64,000 nucleotides of DNA. Origin: Eledone cirrhosa. Lineage: Eukaryota > Mollusca > Cephalopoda > Octopoda > Eledonidae. The translations under genes were made by a program, and so were the position numbers. Every line of letters starts with the position of its first letter. The stretch's first letter is position 1. Below the pieces are notes generated by a model. The model was given only the letters and a program-made list of their open reading frames with translations, was not told where the DNA came from and ran no database searches. Below are positions 46,970-57,222 of the stretch, one piece after another. Location: the NCBI GenBank assembly GCA_964016885.1, contig OZ024742.1, positions 358,870,860-358,934,859 of the forward strand, in the 5' to 3' direction.

Positions 46970-47127
46970 GCATACAGGTACACATACATATATGCACGCA
47001 TCAGTTTGGCCGACGTTTATTATAACGCAGCTTTGTTCGCTTGTTTGTCAACAAACCGAACAGCCTGAATTTATGCCATACGGTGTTAAGGCAACCACGT
47101 CACCTTTTTGTTCAACACTGACACAGG

Positions 47128-47172
47128 AACGATGTACTAGTTTCAAGCTTGTTAGCTATCATCAGCACCGTT
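47128..47172 (-). ncRNA. Hammerhead ribozyme candidate o1
   Basis: Reading down from 47172: AACGGTG pairs with CATCGTT (7-bp stem I, one G-U). CTGATGA; a T-T mismatch; stem II AGCT/AGCT with loop AACA; GAA; loopless palindromic stem III ACTAGT; cleavage base A. Identical to the plus-strand copy at 47535-47579. Confidence 0.75.
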
Positions 47173-47534
47173 TACCCATCTGCCAGATAGTTGAACGTTC
47201 GAAAGTATATACTTTCCTTATGAAAATTAACGGCTGAGCAGCCTAATTTGCATATTGAGTGAGTTAAATCGGTCAGGCATACCGAAAACGACAAGTTGAA
47301 AAAAAAATGAAAACGAAATTTCATTTCTCACTCTTAGTATGGCACTTACTTAAATGTAAGTATGTATGTATACGTACATACATATATGTATACAGACGTA
47401 CATTTTTTCAACTTGTCGTTTTCGGTATGCCTGACCGATTTAACTCACTCAATATGCAAATTAGGCTGCTCAGCCGTTAATTTTCATAAGGAAAGTATAT
47501 ACTTTCGAACGTTCAACTATCTGGCAGATGGGTA

Positions 47535-47579
47535 AACGGTGCTGATGATAGCTAACAAGCTTGAAACTAGTACATCGTT
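47535..47579 (+). ncRNA. Hammerhead ribozyme candidate o2
   Basis: AACGGTG (47535-47541), CTGATGA (47542-47548), stem II 47550-47561, GAA (47563-47565), ACTAGT (47566-47571), A47572, CATCGTT (47573-47579). All consensus core bases are present. It faces copy o1 in the other arm of the palindrome. Confidence 0.75.
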
Positions 47580-47737
47580 CCTGTGTCAGTGTTGAACAAA
47601 AAGGTGACGTGGTTGCCTTAACACCGTATGGCATAAATTCAGGCTGTTCGGTTTGTTGACAAACAAGCGAACAAAGCCGCGTTATAATAAACGTCGGCTA
47701 AACTGATGCGTGCATATATGTATGTGTACCTGTATGC

Positions 47738-47798
<61 letters not shown>

Positions 47799-47923
47799 TG
47801 CTACTGTACGTCTGTAAACATATATGTATGTACGTATACATACATACTTACATTTAAGTAAGTGCCATACTAAGAGTGAGAAATGAAATTTCGTTTTCAT
47901 TTTTTTTCAACTTATATATATAT

Positions 47924-48158
47924 GAGGAGGTTATAGTTCACTTGAAGCATTGTGTAATGAGGTATAAACGTTTGAATATGTGTAATAAGGCCAAGACAAT
48001 GCAGGTATGGACATAGAAAAAAGAATGCAATAGTGAAAGATATTGATGTGAATTCGTCTTTCACCTTGAATTTATTTAAATGTCCTTAATTTTCGAGATA
48101 ATATCTCTTCTTCGGAGGGAAGTAAAGGTCTCAAACCAGCGTCTTTAAATCTCTAGCC
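47924..48158 (-). repeat. Pseudo-LTR of PLE 1, 3' copy
   Basis: A 235-bp direct repeat identical to 51086-51320 except for one base (TTCACTTG against TTCCCTTG). Together they bracket the PLE coding region. Contains a hammerhead-like core on the minus strand at 48084-48118. Confidence 0.92.
48084..48118 (-). ncRNA. Hammerhead-like motif g in the 3' pseudo-LTR
   Basis: Reading down from 48118: CCT/AGG stem I (3 bp), CCGAAGA (U4 reads C), an extra A, stem II GAGAT/ATCTC, GAA, palindromic AATT, cleavage base A. The short stem I and U4C make activity doubtful. Confidence 0.4.
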
Positions 48159-48529
48159 AAGCCATGCTGACCGGAAATAGTATAGAGTATCTGTTCTAAC
48201 TCTAATATCAAAGAATTAAAATTAGGTGGATAAAGAGTAGTCTCCCTTTAAGAGGGGTTTGTTTAGGGTTTTTTTAATTATTTTTTTTATTTTATTTTAT
48301 ATACGTGCCTGTATATGTGTGTGGGAGAATGCATGAAGGTGTAGGTATGTGGGTGTGTGTGTGTGAGTGTGGGAAGATAGGTCTAATCGTAAAAGTGGGG
48401 GGTAGGTGTTATCTGGTGTTAGAACTGGTTTTGTGTGTGTATGTGTGAGAGAGAATAAGTGGAGGTGTAAGCGTGTGTGTGTGCGCGTGCGTGTGTGTGG
48501 GGCGTGTAAAAATGGGGCTAGAGGCCCTA

Positions 48530-51112
48530 TCAGGTTATAAATTGGGTGTTGAGCTCTAGTCTATTATTGATTGGTGGATGTGTTCTATCTATAATAAGTG
48601 CTTCCTTAATTCTAAGATTGCCGAGGTTTCTTTCCTTAGTTTCTATCCTAACTGTTATGTTTTTATCGGTGTTTTTGCATTTAACTAGGTGTTTCTTAAA
48701 TGAGGAAGCGTTAGTATTGAGGTGTTCTTTTATTCTTATGTGGTGTGGTCTGGTGGTGCTACCTACGTAGAAGTTGTTGCATTTGTCACACTCTAGTCTG
48801 TATACTACGTAAGCCTGGTGGCATAGGTCTGTGTCGTTGATGGGGCAGTTGGCTAGTCTGCAGCAGTTGTCATGTCTGGTGGAGTGTCTCTTAGCCAGCC
48901 GTCCGCGCAGAGAAGGACCCGAGTGGGCCAGTTGGATATCCAGTCCCTCTCGTCTGATGGCTCTGCGGATGGCTGTTGTTGTTTCTTCACTGAAGTGTGG
49001 GAGCTTCAGGAAGCAAGTGTTAGTGCCTCGGGTGTGGTGTCCTCTGTTCTTTCTGGCACGGTTTGTGGTGGATGTCGTGTATCCGTTCAGTTTGAGTACT
49101 TCCAGGAAATGTGTGGTGTGTGTGTCTCGGTCTCTGGCGTCGGTGCATTTGTTCTTGATACGTGCCAGTTCGTTCTTTATGTATCCGAACTTGGCACCGA
49201 GTGGGAGGGCCGATCTGAAATGTACGAACAGGTCTCTGCTGGCGCATTTTTTATAGAAGCAGGTGTGGATGTTGCCTTCCTCTGTTACCCTGAGTTGGAA
49301 GTCCAGTAGGGATAGGGATCCGCGGTCATCGGGGTGTTCCATGCTGAACTTTATACTGGCGTCCATGCTGGAGAATGTTGTGTATATTTTCTCTGCCTCC
49401 TCACGGGATGATGTAAGGATGAGTATGTCATCTACATATCGGGTGAAGAAGGCATGGGAATGGCAGGTGTTGAGGGCTCGGCATTCTAGCTGGTTCATGT
49501 AGGTGATGGCCAGCAGGCCCGAAAGGCTGGATCCCATGGGTAATCCTGTTGTCTGTCTGTATGTGTGGTGGTGGAAGGTGAAGTACGTGTTGTCTACTGT
49601 GAAGGACAAAAGCTGGTGTATGTCCGTCGGGTGGAGGCCGTAGCAGTGGATGTTCTCTGCGACCACGCAGTCCGTCAATAAATCGACAGCTGGGTGAGCG
49701 GGGACTGTAGTGTAGAGGGAGACAACGTTGAGGCTAAAAGCGTATTTATTAAGTTTAAGTTGTTCTGGCTGGAGTTGGTGTAATCTACGTATAACTTCGT
49801 CGGAGCTACTGACATGTCCAGGGAAGGTGGAGAGTAGAGGCTTGTGGACCTGGGAGAGAAGCCAGGAAATTTTGTATAGGGGTCCTTCTATGCTAGAGAC
49901 GATGGGTCTTATTTGCGTCTTAGTGCTATTCTTGTGGGTCTTGATGAGGTGGTAGAAAGTGGGCAGTCTGCTATTTCTAGTGGTGTAGTTGAGTTTAATT
50001 TTATTCGGGAGTTGTCTTCTCCTACAGATATCGAACCAAATGGAATTGGTCTGTTTTTCGATTTGTGCTGCGGTCATGTCCGGGATCACTGTGTACAATT
50101 CACTGTCGCTTAGGTGTTCGAAGGCTAGGTTATTGTATGTGGCTTGAGAGATGACGCAGAACTCTTTACCTTTGTCGGATGGTAAGTAAATAAGTTCCTT
50201 ATTCCGTAGGTTCTTCAAGGCGAGTTGTTGTGTCCTGGAGAGGTTAGGGGCCATCTTCTTCTGTTTCCGTAAGATGTTAAATACGGAATGTTTTAGTCTC
50301 GAGAGTTTTTCTTCCAGCTCGCGGTTGGCGGGCGGTGGATAGAGTGGGCGATCTAGTTGGTATATCGGGAATCTGGGTGTGGTGGATTCCGTGGTGTTGT
50401 TGTCGAGAGTCGATATCCATTTCAGTTGGTAGGCAGTCCGACAGAAATTCGTTTCTATGTCGAGCCATAGTATGTCGTCCAGTCTCTGTTTCAATATGAA
50501 CTTGGGACCCAGGCTGAGGAGGTCTAATTCCTCTCGGGGGAGGGATCCTGTCAAGTCTGTGACGAGGTGTTTTGCGTCAGGTGTGTTGTTGGTCGGGGTG
50601 CCGCTAGGTTCGGTGTTGGTAACGTATTGTTCGCCTCTGTTGGTGTTTAGCGTTGGGATGTTGTTAAGACAGTTGGCCGTCCTGAGTTTGAGAAATGTTA
50701 GCGTTAGGCGTATTTTCTCGTAGTCTCAGCGGTGGTGATATGACCTGTCTATAGTGGCGGAGATGACCCTGGACAGAGGTTCTGGGGTTTCAGCGAGTTG
50801 TGGTACAAGGCTGGAGATAGTCTGTATGTGATGTTGTAGCGTGCGGTGTAGGTGTTGTATGAGTTTTCTTAGGCAGAATTTTTGTATGTAACTGAGTGAT
50901 CGTTTGAGGCCTGGTGATTTGAAGCATGTTGGTAGGTGTACATTTTTGATGGTTTTGGGGATGATGTTGTTATTCAGGCATAGTTTTAGGAAGTTTATTT
51001 GGCAGCCGGCTTTGGCGCGCTTTTCAGATAGCTGGAAGAGTTTCTTTACAGTTGTGAACTGGGCCTGACTCAGGCGTAATGAAAGGAGGAGGTTATAGTT
51101 CCCTTGAAGCAT
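48530..51112 (-). pseudogene. PLE 1 reverse transcriptase with GIY-YIG endonuclease
   Basis: One frame of 861 codons runs from ATG at 51112, inside the upstream pseudo-LTR, to TGA at 48530-48532. It is interrupted only by TGA at 50726-50728 (after SYHHR). Downstream of it: LPSDKGKEF; polymerase motif A FSLNVVSLYTTVP; motif B TTGLPMGSSLSGLLA; motif C RYVDD; and a C-terminal GIY-YIG domain YVVYRLECDKCNNFYVGS with R and EH in HHIRIKEHL. The first catalytic Asp of motif A is Asn here (codon AAC at 49729-49727), where relatives have LDVxSLY. So the copy has two independent lesions although it is otherwise intact. The protein would reverse transcribe PLE RNA and nick target DNA. Domain order and length fit canonical Penelope elements. 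Confidence 0.92.
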
Positions 51113-51320
51113 TGTGTAATGAGGTATAAACGTTTGAATATGTGTAATAAGGCCAAGACAATGCAGGTATGGACATAGAAAAAAGAATGCAATAGTGAAA
51201 GATATTGATGTGAATTCGTCTTTCACCTTGAATTTATTTAAATGTCCTTAATTTTCGAGATAATATCTCTTCTTCGGAGGGAAGTAAAGGTCTCAAACCA
51301 GCGTCTTTAAATCTCTAGCC
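51086..51320 (-). repeat. Pseudo-LTR of PLE 1, 5' copy
   Basis: Direct repeat of 47924-48158. The ATG of the PLE frame (51112) lies within it, so the other copy also contains the first codons. A hammerhead-like core on the minus strand is at 51246-51280. Confidence 0.92.
51246..51280 (-). ncRNA. Hammerhead-like motif g in the 5' pseudo-LTR
   Basis: Sequence identical to 48084-48118: CCT/AGG, CCGAAGA, GAGAT/ATCTC, GAA, AATT, A. Same reservations. Confidence 0.4.
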
Positions 51321-51506
51321 AGAGATTTAAAGACGCTGGTTTGAGACCTTTACTTCCCTCCGAAGAAGAGATATTATCTCGAAAATTAAGGACATTTAAA
51401 TAAATCTAAGGTAAAAGACGAATTCACATCAATATCTTTCACTATTGCATTCTTTTTTCTATGTCCATACCTGCATTGTCTTGGCCTTATTACACATTTT
51501 CAAACG

Positions 51507-51510
<4 letters not shown>
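51321..51510 (+). repeat. Inverted partial pseudo-LTR of PLE 1
   Basis: Inverse complement of about 51135-51316 with four spacer bases at the centre, ending at TTTCAAACGTTTA before (TA)n. A plus-strand hammerhead-like core is at 51357-51391. The palindrome of about 180-bp arms is typical of PLE 5' ends. Confidence 0.9.

Positions 51511-51545
<35 letters not shown>
51511..51545. repeat. (TA)n microsatellite
   Basis: TA run at the outer edge of PLE 1. Confidence 0.95.
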
Positions 51546-51549
<4 letters not shown>

Positions 51550-51609
51550 GGAGGCACATGGCTTAGTTGTTACAGCATTGGTTAGAGCATTGGTCCTGCA
51601 ATCGAAAGG

Positions 51610-51611
<2 letters not shown>
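51546..51611 (+). mobile_element. SINE family B head fragment
   Basis: Only the first 60 bp (GGCTTAGTTGTTACAGCATT, then GGTTAGAGCATTGG) to the anticodon-loop region are present. It has the same 15-bp head duplication as the 46.5-kb SINE. (TA)n on both sides. Confidence 0.8.
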
Positions 51612-51642
<31 letters not shown>

Positions 51643-51675
51643 TTTTATATATATATATGCATATATATACAAATA

Positions 51676-51708
<33 letters not shown>

Positions 51709-51740
51709 GTATATATGTATATATAATGTATGAATGTATG
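51610..51740. repeat. (TA)n-rich repeat
   Basis: TA units with GTA, GCA and TTTA interruptions. Confidence 0.95.
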
Positions 51741-52070
51741 TATGTTTGCTTGCATTCATCTATATATAGCTAGAAAGAAACGATGAAGAATAATATATTT
51801 TTGTATTAGTCTGAAGCAGACAATCAAATTCGTATTTTTAGTTGTAAATTTTCACAACCTGTTATGTTTACCAATGTTGTGTTATTGTGGTATAATAGAT
51901 AAATTTGAATTTGGAATTTTCATGCTCACGTAGTGTGACAAGAAATCTGCGTTTTTCTAAAGAGATAAATGCATACACTGCTTCAAAGCGTATGGATAGT
52001 TATCTTTGTAGATGACATGAGATTTTTAACTCATTTTTGTTGTTTTTTTGTTCATAATTTAATATATAAA

Positions 52071-52074
<4 letters not shown>

Positions 52075-52135
<61 letters not shown>

Positions 52136-52150
52136 TGTATATTATATACG

Positions 52151-52187
<37 letters not shown>

Positions 52188-52252
52188 ATATGTGTGTATA
52201 TATATAAATATATATATATGTATATATATATATGTGTGCGCGTTCGTGTGTG

Positions 52253-52331
<79 letters not shown>

Positions 52332-52332
52332 G

Positions 52333-52424
<92 letters not shown>

Positions 52425-52446
52425 CATTCATAGATATATGTGTATG

Positions 52447-52490
<44 letters not shown>
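52075..52490. repeat. Largest (TA)n-rich block
   Basis: About 415 bp of TA with GTGTGT, AATA and TACA steps; nested inverted symmetry throughout. All frames here are Tyr/Ile artefacts. Unstable and hard to assemble. Confidence 0.95.
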
Positions 52491-52494
<4 letters not shown>

Positions 52495-52974
52495 GAAACA
52501 TCAAAGAGCTACATTTGCGCCTGAAATATTTATTTATTTTGAAGTTTGAACGCAATAGTTTTCGAACAAAAATGTTGCTTTTCAACAAAGAGATACATTT
52601 CTGCTTTCATCCAATTACAAATCAGTTTGGGTACTAACATAGATCCGTATTGTGCAGAGAATATAGCAGATACCAATTAAATTATAAAACTCTAGACTAC
52701 CATATGTATTCCTTTTTGTGTACTGTTTTCGTTAATAGTTTGGGGTTTGGTGTTAGAATGTGTACTTGTATTCGTAGGTAAGTACTAGATTAGTAAATAC
52801 TAGATTTACCTCAATAATATACCGTCTTATGAAAATAGTTTCTAGAAATAGTTAAGATATCCTTATATATTAAACACGTTCGTGTGAATATAAGTATTTT
52901 TATATTCTTTTATCTATGCTACTCATATGTATATATATATGTGTGTATGTGTGTGTATGCGTGTGTATATACAT

Positions 52975-52985
<11 letters not shown>
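52491..52985. other. Unassigned AT-rich sequence
   Basis: No repeat family, RNA or coding signal was recognised. Confidence 0.5.
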
Positions 52986-53024
<39 letters not shown>

Positions 53025-53025
<1 letters not shown>

Positions 53026-53210
53026 TTTAGGAATAACGAAAGAGTGCTTAGAAATACATTGTTTTATTAGCTAACAGTGTTTCATCCGTACTCTATGGCA
53101 GGAATCATCAGAGCCTATAAACAAGAGTATATCAATAGTTGTATGCTCCACCAAGCTGCGTCACCAGAACAAGGTTAAAGGACCAGCAGGGGGATCTCAA
53201 ATCCAGCGCT
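53025..53210 (-). mobile_element. PLE-like end with hammerhead c
   Basis: A short repeat end bordering (TA)n at 52988-53024. On the minus strand it ends CTTTCGTTATTCCTAAACC. No inverted partner is seen; CAGCGCTATATAG marks the last part I could assign. Confidence 0.5.
53063..53121 (-). ncRNA. Hammerhead ribozyme candidate c
   Basis: Reading down from 53121: TTTATAGGCT pairs with AGCTAATAAA (10-bp stem I with one A-A mismatch and one G-U). CTGATGA at 53111-53105; stem II TCC/GGA with T-T mismatch at the base and a 13-nt loop; GAA; AC-ACT-GT stem III; cleavage triplet GUU. All core bases are consensus. Confidence 0.65.
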
Positions 53211-53945
53211 ATATAGAAAAAGACACAATACATGACGCATACAATGTCATAAAATGTCATAAAAAATGTCATAAAAAATTACATCAAAATCACATAAAAA
53301 ATGTATTACTTTAATGGTTCAATTGATGATAAGGAGGTTGGGAGAGGGTAGCAAGGAATGAGTGAAGGTGTTACTCAGCATGATCAAAAACAATAAAAAA
53401 ACAATAAAAAAAAAGAAAGAAAAACAGCCCCCAAAAAACAAAAAACAAACAAACAAAGCAAAGCATAGATACATCAAAGCACAAGCAGTGTAAATACAGG
53501 ATGTACAGGCAGATTAAGAGAGCTTGCAAGCATGAGTCTGTGAGAAGGATAGTTGGTTAATGGTGGTGCAGCTTTGCATGTAGGATTCTCTATAGGAAGG
53601 TTATATCGCCTTGTAACAGGTCGAGCCTCCGTATCTTAGCACTCTACAGACAACATCCATTGGTTCCAGTTCCGAGCGTTAGGTGAAGTAACACTGTTTC
53701 CAAAACATATACTCAGGGGATTTATCCGCATAGGCAGTCTGCGATATATATGTATGTGCTTGTGTGTATGTATTTGTATATCTCGCGATATAGAGTATGT
53801 TTACGGATACACTTTTAAAAGTCATAGCTATGAAATCGTAAACATACTGTATATAGGAAGATTTACAAATGCACATGTCTCTATGTATACAACTATATCG
53901 GAACGGACACCATAAATTATATATATATAAATGTAATCTGAGTTT

Positions 53946-54360
53946 TTCGACTATTAATAATAGCATTCGATTAGTTTGCAATTATGCAAACAAGCCTCAA
54001 TTTTATAGCCATGTCAGTAGAATGAACACTTCATTCTTGCTCTTGTGTTGGCATACGAACAGAACTGCACACACTAATGTTTCTGGCTATCACCAGTCTG
54101 CTAATATGCAAATCAGGCCGATCAGTCACTGAGGAAATTTTTTTAAATAGCATATATTTTCACTAGCTCTGACAGTTTGCCAGGTGAACAGTGAGCTGTA
54201 CTGATGACGTCCCTCACGCCAGAAACATTAGTGTCTGCAGTTATGTTCGCATGCCAACACAAGAGCAATAATGAAGTGTTCATTCTACTGACATGGCTAT
54301 AAAATTGAGGCTTGTTTGCATAATTGCAAACGAATCGAATGCTATTATTAATATTCGGAA
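53946..54360. mobile_element. Fold-back repeat k, compact copy
   Basis: Arms of about 140 bp (53946-54090 and 54220-54360), sharing CAAGCCTCAATTTTATAGCC and CACAAGAGCAATAATGAAG-type sequence, flank a 130-bp loop with CTAATATGCAAATCAGGCCG. The loop and right arm match 32.80-33.06 kb. Confidence 0.88.
54193..54243 (+). ncRNA. Hammerhead ribozyme candidate k2, stem II altered
   Basis: Stem I GAGCTGTA/TGCAGTTA, CTGATGA (54201-54207), GAAAC (54222-54226), loop and GTC as in k1. But the stem II region reads CGTCCCTCACGCC in place of AGGGTGTTCCC and no longer forms a good stem. Confidence 0.5.
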
Positions 54361-54412
54361 AACTCAGTTTACATTAATTGTATTCAGCCATGTAGAGCGA
54401 AATTTCATTTAT

Positions 54413-54436
54413 ATATATATATATATATAAATGAAA

Positions 54437-54470
<34 letters not shown>

Positions 54471-54478
54471 TATATATA
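54413..54478. repeat. (TA)n microsatellite, two blocks
   Basis: Two TA runs around AATGAAAATG and TACAGTA. Confidence 0.9.
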
Positions 54479-54814
54479 TAAAATTACATAAAAGGAGAAA
54501 GCTATTAGCGATACTCAGACCAATTTCCAACTCATTCAACAAACATTAGGAAATACCGGAGTATATTCCCAATTAAACGTTTGGATTGCTAACTATATTG
54601 TATTGTGTGGATAATTGGCTGTATTATTTTATGAGATATATTAAAAATCTCATTTCCCAAACGAATCGTTTCATTATAACATTTCTACATGGTGGGTGAA
54701 TATATATATATAAAGGATAACAAAATATCGTTATAGGTAATCCAATTCGAGGTTGTGAAAACTTCTTAAATCCCCTTTTTTGTACTGTTGACCATGTTAT
54801 TCCCCACTTTTTTC

Positions 54815-54819
<5 letters not shown>

Positions 54820-54860
<41 letters not shown>

Positions 54861-54905
54861 ATACTTGGGGAGGGTCATATTGTTGTAATAATATTGCCAG
54901 AATTA
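54820..54905. repeat. (TA)n plus fragment of repeat n
   Basis: TA run followed by TTGTTATACTTGGGGAGGGT, the end of the fold-back seen at 60.43-60.79 kb. Confidence 0.7.
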
Positions 54906-55201
54906 ATAACAGAACACACTCATTGTTTAGTTGGTTTTCGCTTCTGTATCTTTTATATCTCCATAGTTAATTTATTTGGCAATCAACGTCTATCATTGAT
55001 TGACCAACAGTTAAAAATACAGATATAAATATATATATATATATATAGTCTATGAAAGTCTTTCGTTGCACATCATCAGTGGTACTATTATTATTTTCCC
55101 TCCTATTGTATTGTAATGTTTACGCCATTTTTATTTTTATTTATTTATATATTTTATATATCACCTTGATCACCTTCACCGACCAGTCTATCGGGCGTTA
55201 T

Positions 55202-56528
55202 TCAGCGCTGCTGGTCACAGCATACCGTCCATTCCTCCCTGGATCGTGCTTTCCTCATCCATGTAGTCCCAATCGTATTCTTAAAATCGTAACTCCACCC
55301 TCGTCGAGGCCTTCCGTGTGGTCGTTTCCGCTCGCGCGGGTACCACTCAGCAACTGCGTGGTTCCACCGATTATCAGTGAACCGGGCGACGTGTCCAGCC
55401 CATCTGAACTTGCTGCGCATATATTCCGCGATGACGTCCCTCACGCCGGACTTATGTCTGATGACTTCGCTCCTGATGTGCTCTCTCAACGAGATTCCTA
55501 GCATTGATCTCTCCATGGCTCTCTGAGCCGTTACCAGTCTCTGCTCTTCTCTCTTCGTTGTAGCCCAAGTTTCACTGCCATATAACATTGAAGGTAAAAC
55601 TGTGCTATTGAAGAGGTTGGCGCGGGTGGACTTGTCAAACCTCCCTTGAGCACATCCCTTATGCCGTTGAACGCCTTCCATCCGGAACTTACTCTCCGCG
55701 AGATCTCCCTCTCAATGTCTCGGCGCATGTTCACTTCTTGTCCCAGGTAGACATATTCCTCCACCTCCTCTATTTCATCATCGCCAACCACCATTCGACC
55801 TGTTGGTACGTTGTCGGACCGCGGGAACTTCGTTTTCATGCTGTTCATCTTGAGGCCTACTGCAGAGATTTTGATGTCGAGCTCCGTCAGCATGGTCTGA
55901 AGCTGATCTGTGGTTTCAGCGATGAGTATGATGTCATCAGCTAAATGGAGGTGGGTAAGTATCTCGCCGTTGATGTTGACACCGCCTTGCCAGTCAATGC
56001 CTCTGATGATCTGCTCGAGACACGCGGTGAAAAGTTTTGGAGAGATCGTATCTCCTTGCTTCACTCTCTTCTCGACCGGCACTCATACGGGTGATGACAG
56101 CAGAGCTATGTCGGTGGTGCATCCGGAACTCGCCTCCCTGAGCAGTTGGACGTATTGCGCCTCGACTCCTTGCCTCTGCACGGAGTTCAGCACTGCGTTG
56201 ATTTCGACGCTGTCGAAGGCCTTCTTGTAGTCTACGAACGCGACACAAAGAGGCATATTGTACTCTTTCGCTCGCTCAAGCAGTTGTGTCAGAGTAAATA
56301 TGTGGTCCATCGTGCTGTAGTTTTTCCGGAAGCCGGCTTGCTCTCTCGGTTGCTGTTCGTCCAGATGACGTGATAACCTGTTCAAGATTATCGTCTTGAA
56401 CAGCTTCTACACGTGAGACAGCAGGCATATGGGTCGGTAGTTCTTCAGATCTTCTCTATCGCCCTTCTTGTATAGCAGGATGGTATTCGACTCTTTCCAC
56501 TGTGAGGGTATTATTCCCTCGTCCAGAT
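55202..56528 (-). pseudogene. RTE-like LINE reverse transcriptase, broken
   Basis: Minus-strand order from 56528: GIIPSQWKESNTILLYKKG; DREDLKNYRPICLLSHV then TAG (56407-56409); KTIILNRLSRHL; FRKNYSTMDHIFTLTQLL; motif A VDYKKAFDSVE; SSPV then TGA (56083-56085, a probable CGA to TGA change); motif B VKQGDTISPKLFTACLE; motif C LHLADDIILIAE; thumb VYLGQEVNMRRD. One frameshift near 55643 follows, then LFNSTVLPSMLYGSETWATT and RWAGHVARFTDNRW, ending WTVCCDQQR. Catalytic motif C reads LADD. It is 5' truncated and lacks the endonuclease. It would have catalysed target-primed reverse transcription. The RT/C-terminal motif set is RTE-like. Confidence 0.9.
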
Positions 56529-56766
56529 ATTATATATGTACATATACATTTATGTATTCAATTTAAACGTCCGTATAGAGCTAGTAAGCCATGGCAGACT
56601 AGGGGAAGTATCGAGTACAGTCGGTAGACAAAAATATCTATTGAGACAAGTACTAAAAAGAAAACGTAAACAAAAAAATAGGAATAAAATGTCAAACATT
56701 GAGGGTCAATTGGGAGGCAGAATATGTATAATAAAACGAAAAAAAAAGACCAAACAAGAGATGCTG

Positions 56767-56769
<3 letters not shown>

Positions 56770-56812
<43 letters not shown>
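56770..56812. repeat. (TA)n microsatellite
   Basis: Pure TA run. Confidence 0.95.
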
Positions 56813-56814
<2 letters not shown>

Positions 56815-57021
56815 TTTAGAGCAAACATCACGGACGCTCTATCTCAAAATTATTTTTTAAAAGCATTAGAAATGCGCAACCGGTAAAACTTAAAACCAAA
56901 ACTGAATACTAACCAATACTATTACTAATTCTCACTTATTCCTAATTAAACTATTTTTCACTTTGAACAATTTGTCAGCATTTTCTTTTCCATTTACCAA
57001 TATATATATATATATATATAT

Positions 57022-57222
57022 AACAAAGGAATTGAGGCAAGGAACCAAATGGACCATAACGCACCAGAGTACTCAATAATTAGGGTAGTAGAGTGGGAAA
57101 TAGGAAAAGGTATGACCCCGACGGCAGAGCTCAAGCCGTTTCGACGGCTATTTCTGGACCAAAAATACAGAAATAACCGTCGAAACGGCTTCAGCTCTGC
57201 CGTCGGGGTCATACTTTTTCCT
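57022..57222. mobile_element. Short fold-back repeat
   Basis: Arms of about 54 bp (57104-57158 and 57170-57222; GGTATGACCCCGACGGCAGA inverted) with a left unique part matching 25.97-26.08 kb. (TA)n on both sides. Confidence 0.85.

Larger units (their letters stand above)
46837..47912. mobile_element. Fold-back repeat o with two hammerheads
   Basis: A 1.07-kb near-perfect palindrome. The left half (46837-47352) and right half (47400-47912) are inverted, including an internal (TA)n in each half. The block GTATGTATGTATACGTACAT, ATATGTATACAGACGTAC occurs at 46840 and again at the centre (47355-47400), so direct and inverted repeats are combined. No protein is encoded. The right end runs into AT sequence next to the intact PLE. 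Confidence 0.85.
47924..51510 (-). mobile_element. Penelope-like element (PLE 1), nearly complete
   Basis: Structure on the minus strand: inverted partial pseudo-LTR (51510-51321), pseudo-LTR (51320-51086), coding region (51112-48530), 3' untranslated region (48529-48159), pseudo-LTR (48158-47924). (TA)n-like DNA borders both ends. This is the typical layout of Penelope elements. The 234/235 identity of the direct repeats suggests a recent insertion or conversion. Confidence 0.9.

Noticed and set aside
48546..50723. Plus-strand frames of 60-145 aa
   Set aside because: They are shadows of the PLE 1 polymerase on the other strand.
52000..52588. Several 105-148 aa frames of Tyr/Ile repeats on both strands
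   Set aside because: Pure translation of (TA)n; no gene.
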